From Mrakia gelida (taxonomy: Eukaryota; Basidiomycota; Tremellomycetes; Cystofilobasidiales; Mrakiaceae), in contig BRON01000009.1 of NCBI GenBank assembly GCA_024345305.1, positions 186,001 to 250,000 on the forward strand: a DNA stretch of 64,000 nucleotides, read 5' to 3'. Below, one piece after another: positions 11,120 through 21,876 of the stretch. Made by a program: the position numbers and the translations under genes. The notes beneath the pieces were generated by a model. It was not told the origin of the DNA. It ran no database searches and saw nothing but the letters and a program-made list of their open reading frames with translations. The stretch's first letter is position 1; each line of letters starts with the position of its first letter.

Positions 11120-14100
11120 TCAACCCCCATCCGTCCACCCTCCTCCACCTCCTCTTGCAGGACAAGCAATCGGTCTCGACTTCACCGGGGTCGTCGTCGT
11201 CGTCCCGGTCGTCGGAATGGGAGGTTGCGAGAACCTCCTCTTCGCGATCTGCCTCGTTGGTACGCTCGACGAAGCTGCTGGGAGGTTGGCTGTGGGGAAC
11301 CGAGGGGGTACGAACGAAGAGGGAGCCGTTGGAGGTGGTGAGAAAGGTCGAATAGATCGCTCTCCTCCTCCTCCTCCGAGAGCTTTCTGCAAGCTCTGCG
11401 TCAACGCTGATCCGTCGACGAAGGTTGCTCCTGCTGCTGAGCGTTGGGTGTAAGGAGCCGAGGAGGATCCGTCGAGGGCGATGGAGGGTCTTCTGATTCG
11501 GGAGATGGTGGGAAGTTGAGAGGAGGAGGGGTCGTCGCTGTTGTGAGCGGAGGTGGTTGAGAAGGAGGAGCGTTGGAAGACGGAGCAGACGGCGGAGAGG
11601 GAGGCTCGTCTCTCGGAGGAGGATTCGCGTCGGGAGGGTGGTGGGGAGAGGATCTCTGTGGATTGGAGGATGGAGGTGGTTGTGATGGTGGTGGGGGAGA
11701 TGAGGGTTGGACGGAAAGCGGAGGGAGGTTGACGGGCGATGGGAGCCGAGTCCTCGACGTCGGTGAGGAAGACGGGAGTGAGCTCTCCGGCTGTGAGGAC
11801 GACGCGTGATGGAGGAGCAGCTGAAGTGGAAGTGGGGTTTCGTTTGAGGATTGGCGACGGAGGATGAGGGAGAGCGACGCGTCCGACATCCGTTGAGGTC
11901 CTTCGAGTTCGCGACGACGATGCAGCCCGACTTCCCTCCCCTCCAGCGACGACCGATCTCGACCTCCGCTCTCCGTGAGCCTTCATCTTGTCCCTCCCTG
12001 CTGAGCTCGGTGGAGGAGAGCGATGCCTCGAGCATTTTCCGGAGCTCACTCCTCCTCCTTGATCCGTCGTCGAGTCCCTCTCCCTCTCTCGTTCCCGTTC
12101 CCTCTCCTTCCCCTCCTCGCTCTTGAGATGGGTGGGGAGGAAGTCGTCCCGTCCGAGACGAGCTCGAGTAGGATCCTGAGCCTGCACTCCAGCGGCCATC
12201 CTCGTTCCCTTCCGAACTCGAGGACTGTAGCCTCCTCCTCCTCGAACGATCGACTTGGGGACTGGGCTTCGAGGGAAGGCGGAGTGGTCTTGACGGAGGA
12301 CGAGAGGAGTGGGGAAGTGGGTTCGGCGAGCGGAGAGGAGTGTGGGAGCAGCGGTAGAGGAGGAAGGGTGAGGCAGGGTAGATGTCGACGGGAGAGGAGG
12401 GACGGGAGGAGGAGGGTCCAAGAGAGCGAGCGACGCGCTCCTCCTTTTAAGCGAAGCTGACCTCCGATGTCGAAGAGAGGTTTCGGCGAGCATCTTGGAA
12501 ACGGCTTCCGCCGAGTCGTTGACGGTCTTGTCGAAGGAGAAGTTTGAGAGCACGCTGTCCCTGGCGGATTTCCTCGTTCTCAGCGATCCATCCTCGTCCA
12601 CATCGTCTTCCCCTCCGAACCCGTCCTCCTCGTCCTCCTCATCCTCGTCGGTGCTGTCCTCTCCAAACAGAGCGTGTCGCTTGTAGCGGTATCTCCTTCG
12701 TTCGGCTGGTGAAGAAGACACTCCCTCCTCGTCTTCCTCGCTCGACGCGTCCTCCTCGTCATCCTCGAGGTAACCGTCTTCGTCCAGCGATCCATCGTCC
12801 TCCTCATCTTCCTGGTCTTCTTCCTCGTCGTCCTCCAGATCGACCTCTCCGTTGAGATCATCGTCTTCCTCGTCTTCCTCCTCCTCGTCGTCGTCCTCCA
12901 TCTCGCGATCTGGACCAGGAGTCTTGCCCATCGCGGGAGGTCGAGCGCAAACGGACGTGACGGCGAAGGTGAGGTTGGAGGGCTTTTTCTGAGGGAGAGG
13001 GAGAGTCGGAGGTAGCGAGGGCTGGGTAGGCGAAGGTGGTGCAGTGGAGATGGAGCGACGAGAGACGATCTGATGGGGAACGAGGAGAAAGTCAGCTCGC
13101 AGCCCCTCGTCGAAACGGACGGAGGAGGGAGAGACGAACCTCTGGGTCCTCAATGAAAACGAGCCCGACTCGCTTGGCCGGGAGAGGTAGATCGACCACT
13201 CCAGCGACGGGAGACGAAGGGAACGAGGACGAAGTCGCTTCTGGGGAGGAGTGAAGATCGGGTGTCGACGTCGCAGAGTTCTGGCGAGGAGTTAAATTGG
13301 GAGGCGGAGCGAGGTCAGACCTCATTCTCGGCCCTCCGATATTCCAAAGAAAATGGGACCTACACGATCTGGCTCCGAGAACATGAGTCTCGAAGGAGCT
13401 CTTGTGCCTGTCGAAGGTCGAGTTGGCGATGGAGGGGGAGGAGGAAGGAACCGTTTCGACGGCGACGACGCGGTTGATCGAGTTCGAGGGCTGAGGTTGG
13501 GCGACGCTCCTGCGAAGATGGAGGGACGAGGAACCAGGGTGGTAGCGGCGATCTGCAGCGAGGAGTTACAGAAGACGACGACGATGGTGATCAGCATTTT
13601 TGCCCTCGAACCCCACTCGAATTCGTGACAGACCGACGAGACTCACGTTGTACCCCTCAAGCTGCTCTTCGATACCCATCTCCTCCTCTCCCACCTTGTC
13701 CAGCACCTCACTAGCTCCCGCACTCCCTCTCCTTCTGAAGATCCCATGCAGCTGAGCTGAAGCTCCTCCCACCGGAGAGGAAGCGGTTGAGTTGGGCGTG
13801 CTCGAGAGCGGCGAAACGAGCGCTCCTCCCCCAGCTGATCCTCCTCCTCCTCCAAGACTGCTGAGCTTTTGCGAGTGGGTTACGAGGATTTGGGAGAGGA
13901 GGGAGATGGGTTGAGGTGGGGGCGATATCGAGGTTGGCGAGGAGGGAAAATTGTCCGTTGGAGAGGAGGGAAGAGGTACGCCGTCGTCACCAGCGAAGCC
14001 AAGGGAAGAGGAGACGGAGGACGAGAAGGATGAGGTTCTTGACATGTTGATTTGGGAAGGAAGGGGAAGAGTTGGTTGTCGAAGGGGAGGGACTGGTCGT

Positions 14101-14438
14101 TTGGCGAAGAGGAGGGTGTCGAGAGGAACCGATGGGGAGGAAAAGGGCGAGGTTGCGGAGGGAGGAGGAGGAGCTGACCGACGAGAGGGCTGAAGGTCAT
14201 TCGGAGAGGTGAAAGCGACCTTTTGAGCTTTGTGAGGGGATGAGGAGGTTGCTGGAGGGTTGGCAGACAACTGGGTCATAGTTTGGGAAGGTGAAGAAGG
14301 CATGGGGGAGGGTAGGAGGGAAGGAAGTTGAGGGGAGGAGGAAGAGGGAGGAGGGAGGAGGAGGGAAGGTCGTCGTTGGTCGTTCGTTCCTGTTTCTCCG
14401 TCGTCGATGATGGTTTCCTTGGTAGGTCGTTCGTCCAT
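11120..14438 (-). CDS. Unknown large disordered protein with acidic block
   Basis: Not recognised. Starts at 14438 (MDERPTKETIIDDGETGTND) and ends at 11120. Exon 1 (to about 13648) is Ser/Pro-rich and ends ..GIEEQLEGYN. Further exons give a Pro/Ser stretch ending SEPDR, then NSATSTPDLHSSPEA to AKRVGLVFIEDPE, then one very long exon (about 13080-11120) beginning IVSRRSISTAPPSP. The long exon carries an extreme Asp/Glu block, then RRRYRYKRHALFGEDSTDED, then Ser/Arg-rich sequence. Phases at three introns agree (donor GTAGGT near 13360; acceptors TTCCCCATCAG and CTCGCCAG). The word KVAF near residue 70 resembles a PP1-docking RVxF motif, but in a disordered protein this is weak. Two GACGCGTC copies (11876, 12744) lie in this coding sequence, an exception in the window. 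Likely a regulatory or scaffold protein; function unknown. Confidence 0.55.
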
Positions 14439-15177
14439 GTTGGCCAGAAGAGCTTAGCGAAGAAGAAGAAAAAACCGGTCGGACCCTGGGTGCCTTTGGC
14501 GTTTGACCGGGGCGAAGGAAAGAGAGGAGGGAAGGGAGGGAGAGGAAGGGAAAGCCGACGGTGGGGAGGGAAGGAGCTCTGGGCTCGGAGGGTTTCGAAG
14601 AGACGAAGAGGCTACTGGAGCATTCTAGGGGAAAGGTCCATGGGAGGTTTGCTGGATAGGAGTGGAAGAGGAAGTAGAGAAGGGGTGAGGCTAGTGGTCG
14701 CTGGCAGAGAAAGAGAAGTAAAGCGAGCCGACGAGCTGAAGAGAAAAGTCGAGGTCCCCGTGTCTTTCAACTCCGACCGATATGGGTTCCTTCCATGCTC
14801 GTCCTCGAGGTCCTGGTGTCGGAAGGAGCAGTGACGAGGTCTGATCGAGCAGAGCAACGCCCTGAAGCTGGTTCGGGGCTGAAAACTGGCTGAAAGAGGA
14901 AGTCCACGCGAGAGCCACGACGCGTCGCCTCCTCTCGTTAAATGAGCGCTCGACTTCGACTCGCCTCTTCTTTCTGCGAGAAGCTCAGGGCTCAAGGCAA
15001 AAGCAGCGTGAGTGAGGTCAACGAGGACCTCTCTATATAGATAATCCGAAGCAAAGCATCTACGAAACAAAGATAAAAGCAAAAACAAAAGCTGGATCCA
15101 ACAAACTGAGCAAACAGCGACGAGTCCGTCTCTCTGTGGCACCACCCTCTCCCCCTCCAGAAACCAGGCAAACCCTA
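14439..15177. other. Intergenic, 0.74 kb
   Basis: Upstream of the disordered-protein gene and downstream of the next minus-strand gene. CT-rich on the minus strand near 14440-14560 (5' leader). One GACGCGTC at 14919. No supported gene. Confidence 0.35.
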
Positions 15178-16271
15178 CTACGATTCGATCCGCAGAATCA
15201 AGCTAGTCAAGTAGTCCATCCCCTGTTTCCTCGCTTCCAGACCGGCGTCCCTCGTCGAGACTTGATCCTCATGGATGTTTGGGAAGGTGAAGTCCGACCA
15301 GAGCGATGTTGGCGAAGTAGATGGGAGGAAGGCCGCGAGCTCGGATAGTAAAGTCCAGTCGGCGAGAAGGAGGAGGAGAAAGGCGAAGATCTGAGGAGGA
15401 AGAACGAGGACAAGGGAGACGAGACGCGTCGCGAGGAGAGCGGTTCAGTTTGAGGGACGAGAGAGAAGGGGGGCGGACGGAACTCACGTTGCAAAAAGGA
15501 ATGTACGATCCGCTGAATCTGGAAGTGTGCGAGGGGAGGAAAGGTGTAAGACGAAGCTTGGGACGAGGCAGCGAGTCAAACGAGACTCACGCTCCAAAGT
15601 CGAACTGTTCCTCAACGAGCTCTCTGGAGAGGTTTCTGTCAGCAGGACCGGTCACACCATCCCTTTGAAAACTGTGAGAAAGAGAGACGACGAGCTCAAA
15701 GTCAGCGAGAGCGAAAGATAAGGGGACCGCGAACGAACTCACCACGCCAACTCAACTCCCTCGTCTCCTCCTCCTCCTCTCCCTCCCCAACTCTGATCGA
15801 ACGAGGTCATAAACTCTCCCAACGTCATCTGCAAGGATCTACGAGGTTCGGTCGACTCGACGAGGGTGGTGGTTCAGGGCTGAACCAACGAACGCACCAA
15901 AAATCGACCTCACCTCCTCCCCTCTCTTTGTCTCCCCTTTCGCCTTTCTTCCTTCCCGAGATAATCGACCCCAAACCCTCCTAAGAAAAGAGACCACACA
16001 CACATCTAGGGGTCGCGGGTGAAACTCAACAGCGAGGGGAGCGACGAGGGTGGGGAAGAGGGAGCCGGAGGCGCTGAGACTCGCGCGCGTGGGTGGGAAG
16101 CGAGCAACAACGCGACGAAGGATTTTGTGTTTACGCGGAAAGTAGAGGAAAGGGGTGTGAGGGAGAGAGAGCTCGTGTCAAGAGCGAGCGGGGAGAGGTT
16201 GCGAGGCGGTGATCCTGGCGTGTCGAAGGGAGACAGAGTTGGGTTGAGCAACGACGAAGAAGAGGAGGCAT
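15178..16271 (-). CDS. Predicted mitochondrial membrane protein, unknown function
   Basis: Five exons assembled on phase. Exon 1 starts at 16271 (MPPLLRRCSTQLCLPSTRQD); its first 46 residues are Arg/Ser/Thr-rich with almost no acidic residues, a classic mitochondrial presequence. After an intron come RVWGRLSREGRKAKGETKRG and EEMTLGEFMTSFDQSWGG, then FQRDGVTGPADRNLSREL and VEEQFDFGAFSGSYIPFCN, then a hydrophobic stretch IFAFLLLLLADWTLLSELAA and a C-terminal helix DYLTSLILRIES, stop at 15178. One membrane segment is predicted near the C-terminus. No family recognised. It lies 130 bases downstream of the THOC5-like gene on the same strand. The exon joins are good but depend on my splice choices. 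Confidence 0.55.
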
Positions 16272-16400
16272 GGGCTGCTGTCTTCCCTTGGAGTAACGCG
16301 TGAGGGAGAAGTGAACAACATGATAGAGATGGACGTGATGGGTGGGTATGCAAGTGGGTTTGATGGGTAGCGAAGGCAAAGGTGAAGAGAGAAGGGGAGA

Positions 16401-17369
16401 TCAAGCGCTGGTGGTCGGTGAAGGCAGAGCCGTCTGGAACTTGTTTTGGATCGCTGCTGCCATCTGTAACCCAAAAAGGAACGGCCATGAGTCAGCATCG
16501 CTCTCGCCTCTGCTCCACTGATGTCTGAGAAGGCTGAGAGAGAAAGGAACGAGCGGGAACTCACCTTCCCAAAGTCCTTCAACACATCGTCCAACCCCGC
16601 CGACTTGGTCTTCGTGTCCTTGATCTCCCTCGCTAACAGATCCCCTTGACGTTGGAGGTGGATGCGTTGGGATTTGAGTCTGTGAACCAGAATCAAGTCG
16701 AGCAGAGGGGAGGAGGGAAGTGAGCCCCAGTTCGAGGGAAGGAGGGATGCAGAGTGAGCTCGCTCGAAGGAAGGAGAGGGGAGGAACGAACCGTTCCATC
16801 GAAGCGAGTTCTTCCGTCAGAGCAGCGAGGACTTGTTCGTGATTTTGAGGGTGCTGGGAGGATGAGGAGGTGGAGTGAAGGGGTATCGATTCGTAGATGG
16901 AGCTGACAGGGGAGGGAGGAAGGAGGGAAGGGGAGGGGAGGTCAGCTCGAGAGCTTTCAAGGAGAAGGAGCTTGCCGTCCGTCCTCCGAGGAACAACCCA
17001 TGCGAAGATGGTATGGACGGAAAGGTAGAAATCTCTCTGAAAGTCCTGAGACTCGTCCGAGCATAGATTAGAACGAGGAACTCACTCAAACTCCTCACAC
17101 CTGTTAATCTCGGACACCAACCTTCTCTTCTCGTACTCCAGCCCCATCAGCTCCAGCCCCCGCTTATCCATCCCTATCCTCACTTCAGCAGTCTGAGCCT
17201 TGGCATGTACGATGCTTGAAGAAGCGAGTCTTTGAACCTGTTTGATCACTGATACGAGAGGGAGGGGGGAGTCGGTCGAAGGGGAGGTGGTCGCGAGGTG
17301 GTCTTGAAGGGAGACGAGGAGGGAGGAAGCCTCCCCGTGGGCCGTAGGGAGGATGGGAGCTGGTGACAT
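16401..17369 (-). CDS. THO complex subunit THOC5-like (FMIP family)
   Basis: Four exons. Exon 1 (from 17369) ends ..LELMGLEYEKRRLVSEINRC and EEF; this word, YEK..L..EI..C, is the diagnostic core of Fms-interacting protein/THOC5. Exon 2 gives SIYESIPLHS and LAALTEELASMER, exon 3 LKSQRIHLQRQGDLLAREIK and SAGLDDVLKDFGK, exon 4 MAAAIQNKFQTALP, stop at 16401. The protein is largely coiled coil and only about 200 residues, matching the N-terminal half of animal THOC5; fungi often have such short forms. In the TREX complex this subunit couples transcription to mRNA export. It is divergent from ERG20 with 199 bases between the ATGs. Confidence 0.72.
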
Positions 17370-17568
17370 GGTTGCAGAACGAAGAAGGAGAGGAGAAGGA
17401 TGTAAGGAAGTTAACGGTTGGATGGGTTGTGGTTGCTAGGGAAGGAGAGCGTCGAGCTCAACTTCTTCCTAATCGTTCCACTCTTTCAGCCCAGTCGCGA
17501 GGAGACTTGACCTCGACCTCCCATCATCTCCTCCCCCTCTCTTTCCCTTCCTTCTTCCCTCTTACAAG
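17370..17568. promoter_or_regulatory. Shared divergent promoter, THOC5-like gene / ERG20
   Basis: Only 199 bases separate the two start codons. The ERG20 side is a pyrimidine tract (17515-17565) running almost to the ATG, the usual leader type here. No sterol-response element was recognised by eye. Confidence 0.5.
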
Positions 17569-19552
17569 ATGTCTACCGCCGACCAGAAGAAGGCCACTCG
17601 GTCTCGATTCGAAGCTGTCTTCCCCGTCATCGCGGATGAGCTGCTCTCGTACATGAAGGGAGAGGGCATGCCCAAAGAGGCCGTCGAGTGGATGAAGACC
17701 GTACGTCCAACAGCCTCCTCTCTTCCATACTCGCGCTTCTCACACCTCCCATCTCTCTGAGAGGACCTTGAAGCGTGCTGCTCAGCTTGTTCGAGAGCGA
17801 AAGAGCTCGAAGTCAACGAGGGAGAGCTCTTTCGGTCTCGCACCTCTCCGTTCCGTTGAGCTAGCACGCTCCCTCCCTCTTCCCCAACCTTCTCAGCTCA
17901 AGCTCACTCATTTTTGCTCTCTCTCCTCTCTCTTCTTTTCCATCTCAACTAGAACTTGTACTACAACACTCCCGGAGGAAAGCTCAACCGTGGTATCTCC
18001 GTCACCGACACGTTCGCTCTCCTCAACCCTTCAGGGAAGGAGCTCACAGAGCAGGAGTACTTCAGGGCTGCCGTTCTTGGGTGGTGTGTCGAGCTCGTAG
18101 GTCCAGCTTTCATTTCGATCGATACCTGGGAGTAGAGGCTAAGCTGCGAGCAATCGCTAACCTATATTTTCGCTTTCGTTGGTCGTCTACAGCTCCAAGC
18201 TTACTTCCTCGTCGCCGACGACATGATGGATCAGTCCATTACTCGACGAGGTCAGCCTTGTTGGTACAAGGTCGTGAGTATCCTCCCCTCCTTTCCCCCT
18301 CGCATCTTCTCCAACCTGTCTCGAGGACGAAGCTGATCGTCTCGTTTCCTTTGCCTTCGTTCGTTCTTGCAGGAGGGAATCTCGAACATCGCCATCAACG
18401 ACGCTTTCATGCTCGAGGGAGCCATCTACTACCTCCTCAAGAAGCACTTCCGACAGGAGACCTACTACGTTGATCTTCTTGAGCTCTTCCACGATGTACG
18501 TCCCGCAAACTTAACTCACCGAGCTCATCTACCATCTCGTTTCGCTCGCTGACCTTTCGTTTCGTTTCGACGCGTTCGCCCACCAGGTCACCTTCCAAAC
18601 CGAGCTCGGACAGCTCATCGATCTCATCACCGCTCCTGAGGATTCCGTGGATCTTTCCAAGTTCTCGTTGGAGAAGTGAGTCTCGTCTCCGTTCTTCTCA
18701 ATCTCTCGCCTCGCTTCGACTCGACGAACGAACGAAAGGAGCTCGAGCTCACCTCGTCTCCCTTCTCTCTCGTCTCGCGTTCCAGGCACCACCTCATCGT
18801 CGTCTACAAGACCGCTTTCTACTCCTTCTACCTCCCCGTCGCTCTCGCTATGCGAATGGTGGGTCCCACCTTACTCTCAGCCTCGTTCGGCGCGTTCTCG
18901 AGCTCACACTGACCTTCGTTCGTTTCGCGTTCTTGTTTCCAGGCTGGTGTCACCGACGAGTCCTCCTACGAGCTCGCTCTCTCCATCCTGGTGCCCATGG
19001 GAGAATACTTCCAGGTCCAGGACGACGTTCTCGATGCCTTCGGCGAGCCTGAGGCTTTGGGAAAGATCGGAACCGACATTCTTGTGAGTCGTCGTCGGTC
19101 GTCGCGCTTTTTTATTTTCGACTCGCTCTCACCCTTTACCCTCGCTGACCAACCTCCCCTCTCTCTCCCTTCCCTCCCTCCCCTCCCACCCTTCACCCTC
19201 CACCCTCCACCCACCCACCCACCGTCCACCTCCACACCCTCCCCTTCCCTCCCTACCCACCCACCCACAGGACAACAAATGCTCCTGGCCCATCAACCTC
19301 GCTCTCTCCCTCGCCTCCCCTTCCCAACGAGCCACCCTCGACGCCTCCTACGGAATCAAGGACTCCGCCGCCGAAGCTCGAGTCAAGCAGATCTACAGGG
19401 ACCTCAACATCCAGGGACGGTTCGACGAGTACGAGAAGGAGAGCTACGCGAAGCTCAACGCGCTGATCGAGGGAGTGGATGAGAAGGGGACGGGGTTGAA
19501 GAAGGAGGTGTTTAGGACTTTCTTGGAGAAGGTTTATAAGAGGACTAAGTAG
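17569..19552 (+). CDS. ERG20: Farnesyl diphosphate synthase
   Basis: Condenses IPP with DMAPP and then GPP to make FPP, the branch-point precursor for sterols, dolichol, ubiquinone, haem A and carotenoids. About nine exons give a protein of roughly 350 residues, normal for the family, starting [20 protein letters not shown]. Both aspartate-rich motifs are present: first DDMMD (in [20 protein letters not shown]) and second DDVLD (in [14 protein letters not shown]), with KIGTDILDNKCSW after it. The C-terminus ..[11 protein letters not shown] is also typical. Exon 1 ends at 17700; the last intron before [12 protein letters not shown] is rich in CCCACCC repeats. It lies between the THOC5-like gene (divergent) and the Sur7-like gene (convergent, 165 bases between stops). 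Nothing suggests damage. Confidence 0.95.
19190..19271 (+). repeat. CCCACCC/CCCTCCC repeat tract in the last ERG20 intron
   Basis: Runs of CCCACCCACCCACC occur at about 19208-19222 and again next to the acceptor (about 19254-19270). The other strand has G-triplets spaced by one base, so a G-quadruplex could form in the DNA. A mirror G-rich tract (gggtgggtgggtgggtg) follows the stop codon near 19579-19597. Confidence 0.6.
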
Positions 19553-19717
19553 ATGGAGGTGGGAGTGGGAAGGGGTGGACGGGTGGGTGGGTGGGTGAGT
19601 GGGAAGGGGGGCAGGGGGGTTATAGATGATCTGCGGTTTCTTTCTTGCTCTCCACGTTTGATTCCTCTCAGCTCGTCTCGCGAAAACGAGAACGAGAGGG
19701 AAAGGGGATCGGATCAC

Positions 19718-21180
19718 TCAAATCTCATAAACATGATTAGGGTGAGCCCTCTTGAACCTCCCTCGCTTTCCACTGCCGACAACGGCAACTCCTGCTTCTC
19801 CCGTCGCGATGTTTCTCGTTGACGCTGCCGAGTTGTCGTCGATGCCGTCTCGCGGTCCACCGACGAGGAGGGAGAGGACGGCGCAGATCATCCCTGCTAG
19901 GGAGATCCAGAGTGCTGGACTATAGAAAAGAGAAGAAGACGAGGAAGGGGGTCAGTGAAGGTGGACGGAGAGGGGAGGGAGAGTTGGACGTGAGCGACTC
20001 GGAGAAAAGAGAGTCGACGCGTCGAAAGGAAGAGACACTCACCCAAAGCCTGTATTTGGGACGCCCGAGTTCTTGAAGTCACTGAGAGCCTTTCCGAAGA
20101 GGTAGGTTGAGAAGCCGAAGGCGAACATCGAGGAGAGAGCTGCTGGGATCTGGAGATGATCGAAAATGAGCGAGGCAATGCCAGAAGAAGGACATTCGGT
20201 CGAGTGAGCGTTCCTTCGAACGAAAGCGACCTCAGTGAGAAGAGCAGACAGTGTGACTTACAGCGAAGAGGCGGAAGATAGCTCCATGGGTCCGCATGTG
20301 AGCGGCCGAGTGGTGGGAAACGAAGGCTGGGAAGAGCGAGATCATCGCTCTGGAGAAGAGACGACACGAAAGATCGCAAAGACGCGCTGAGAGAGTCAGT
20401 TGGGACGACGAGATACATGACGCAGTGGATCGAGAAGATGACGAACTCACAGAAGAGAAAGTGCGGCTGCTCTGGTTCGACGAAAGGAAGGAGGGAGGGA
20501 AAGGTCAGCTCTCGATTCGAAAGGAAGACGCGTCGACTCGACCTCCAGCTCGACGATTTTCGGGACTCACGCGCCGTAGAGGATCATGATCTTCACCAGC
20601 CATCCGCCAGGTATCCATGGCTGCCATCTAGGAGTCCGCAGCATCGAAGAAGGTCGTCAGCTCGACTCTTCAAGCTCCTTCCATCGACTCCGACCTCCCC
20701 CTCGAACGACGAACGGAGAGTTCGTTGGACTCACTCGTAGCCCAGCACTGGACCCCAGCAGTCCTTCGGTTTCGTCAAATCCCAGGTCGGACAGTATCCG
20801 AAGGCTCCAAACTTGCGATTCTCGGAGTGGAGGAAGTGGATCGAAGGGATGAAGGGCGAGGAGAAGGTCACCAAAGATCTGCGAGCGAGGGAGAGAGGAA
20901 CCAGTGGACGAGAGAGGGCAGGTCAGGTCAGCTGAGCTTGAAGGTTCCTTCGAAGGTCCTCGTCCCGAAGAAGCGAAAGGAGAGGGAGAGCTCACAAAAG
21001 CACCGTCGCTGCCAAAGACAAGAAAGCGGCGAAAACGAGGTGACCTTGACCTCGAAGTCTTGACACGCGCTCAGTTTGAGTTTCGTAGTACAAAGGCTGC
21101 TGCTGGTAGTAGGGTTGTTGGTAGTACTGCGGCTGTTGAGGCTGGTAGTACGTCGGCTGTTGCTGGTACTGATAGGACAT
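19718..21180 (-). CDS. Sur7/PalI-family four-membrane-span protein with Q/Y-rich N-terminus
   Basis: Six to seven exons. The start at 21180 gives MSYQYQQQPTYYQPQQPQYY, a Gln/Tyr-rich cytosolic tail, followed by a first membrane segment (HLVFAAFLSLAATVLL). The next exon SLVTFSSPFIPSIHFLHS then KFGAFGYCPTW is the hallmark extracellular loop of Sur7/Rim9/PalI proteins (FG.FGYC). Later exons give WIPGGWLVKIMILYGA, a short exon AALSL, then AMISLFPAFVSHHSA, IPAALSSMFAFGFSTYLF and PALWISLAGMICAVLSLL, closing four membrane spans; a basic tail ends at TGA 19718-19720. Family members sit in the plasma membrane (eisosomes, or the Rim pH-sensing complex). Its start faces ERG6 across 696 bases. Family call moderately sure; which subfamily is not resolved. 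Confidence 0.72.
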
Positions 21181-21876
21181 GACAAGAGCGAGAAGAAGGA
21201 AGGGAAGCAGGGGAGGGGAAGGTGGATGTTGAGTGAAAGAGGGGGTCAGGGAGGGCGAGGAGAGGGGGGTCGAGCGCGATTGACGCCGACTTGTTCCTGG
21301 GTCGCACGAGTTTATAAAATATACTGCATCGTTGAGGAGAACGTGTCAGGGGGATGAGGGTCCTAGAAATCAGCTTGGAAGATACGGAGCAGAAGGCGTG
21401 CAGCGGAGGAGATGACCCGAAGTTGAAACGTTGAGCTCGACCCTCGGAGCTTCGACGTTTGACGCGACTTTCCTGCCCGAAACCGACGCGTTTTTCGCTC
21501 TTCTTGGGGAAGATTTGAGTTGAGGGTGAGGATCCGAGTCTTTTGAGACCAAACAGAGTCTATCTGCTCCAGCCAGAATGTCGTTCGAGTGAAAATGAGG
21601 GAGGAGATTGAGCCTCGCCCTGAGGCCCGCAGCGGAGAGTCGTACGAGAGTGAACCTCGTTCGTTCCATCCTTCCCTCCCCTTCCGATTCCCTCTCCTCC
21701 AACCACAACGAGCTCAACCTCAACCCAAACCTCTTCCTAGCCCTCTCTCTCTGCCTCTTCCCTTCCCAAGCCTCGCTACCCTTCCTCGAGCTCCTGCAAC
21801 CTCCCTCCAGCTCTCCTCGCTCCTCCCCTCGCCTCGACCTCCCTCCCTCCCTCCCTCCCCCCTTCCCTCCTTCAAC
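21181..21876. promoter_or_regulatory. Divergent promoter region, Sur7-like gene / ERG6
   Basis: About 700 bases between opposite-facing starts. The ERG6 side ends in a long CT tract (21660-21875, with repeated ctccctccctccctccc just before the ATG). No sterol-response element was recognised. Reading frames in the CT tract are composition artefacts. Confidence 0.45.

Noticed and set aside
11076..12035. 319-codon minus-strand frame and several plus-strand frames overlapping the disordered-protein gene
   Set aside because: Arg/Ser/His-rich translations in other frames of the same low-complexity exon; the frame with the acidic block and consistent intron phases is preferred.
21600..21876. Open frames before ERG6 in the CT-rich leader
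   Set aside because: Pyrimidine tract translated as Ser/Pro/Leu; the ATG at 21877 starts the conserved protein.
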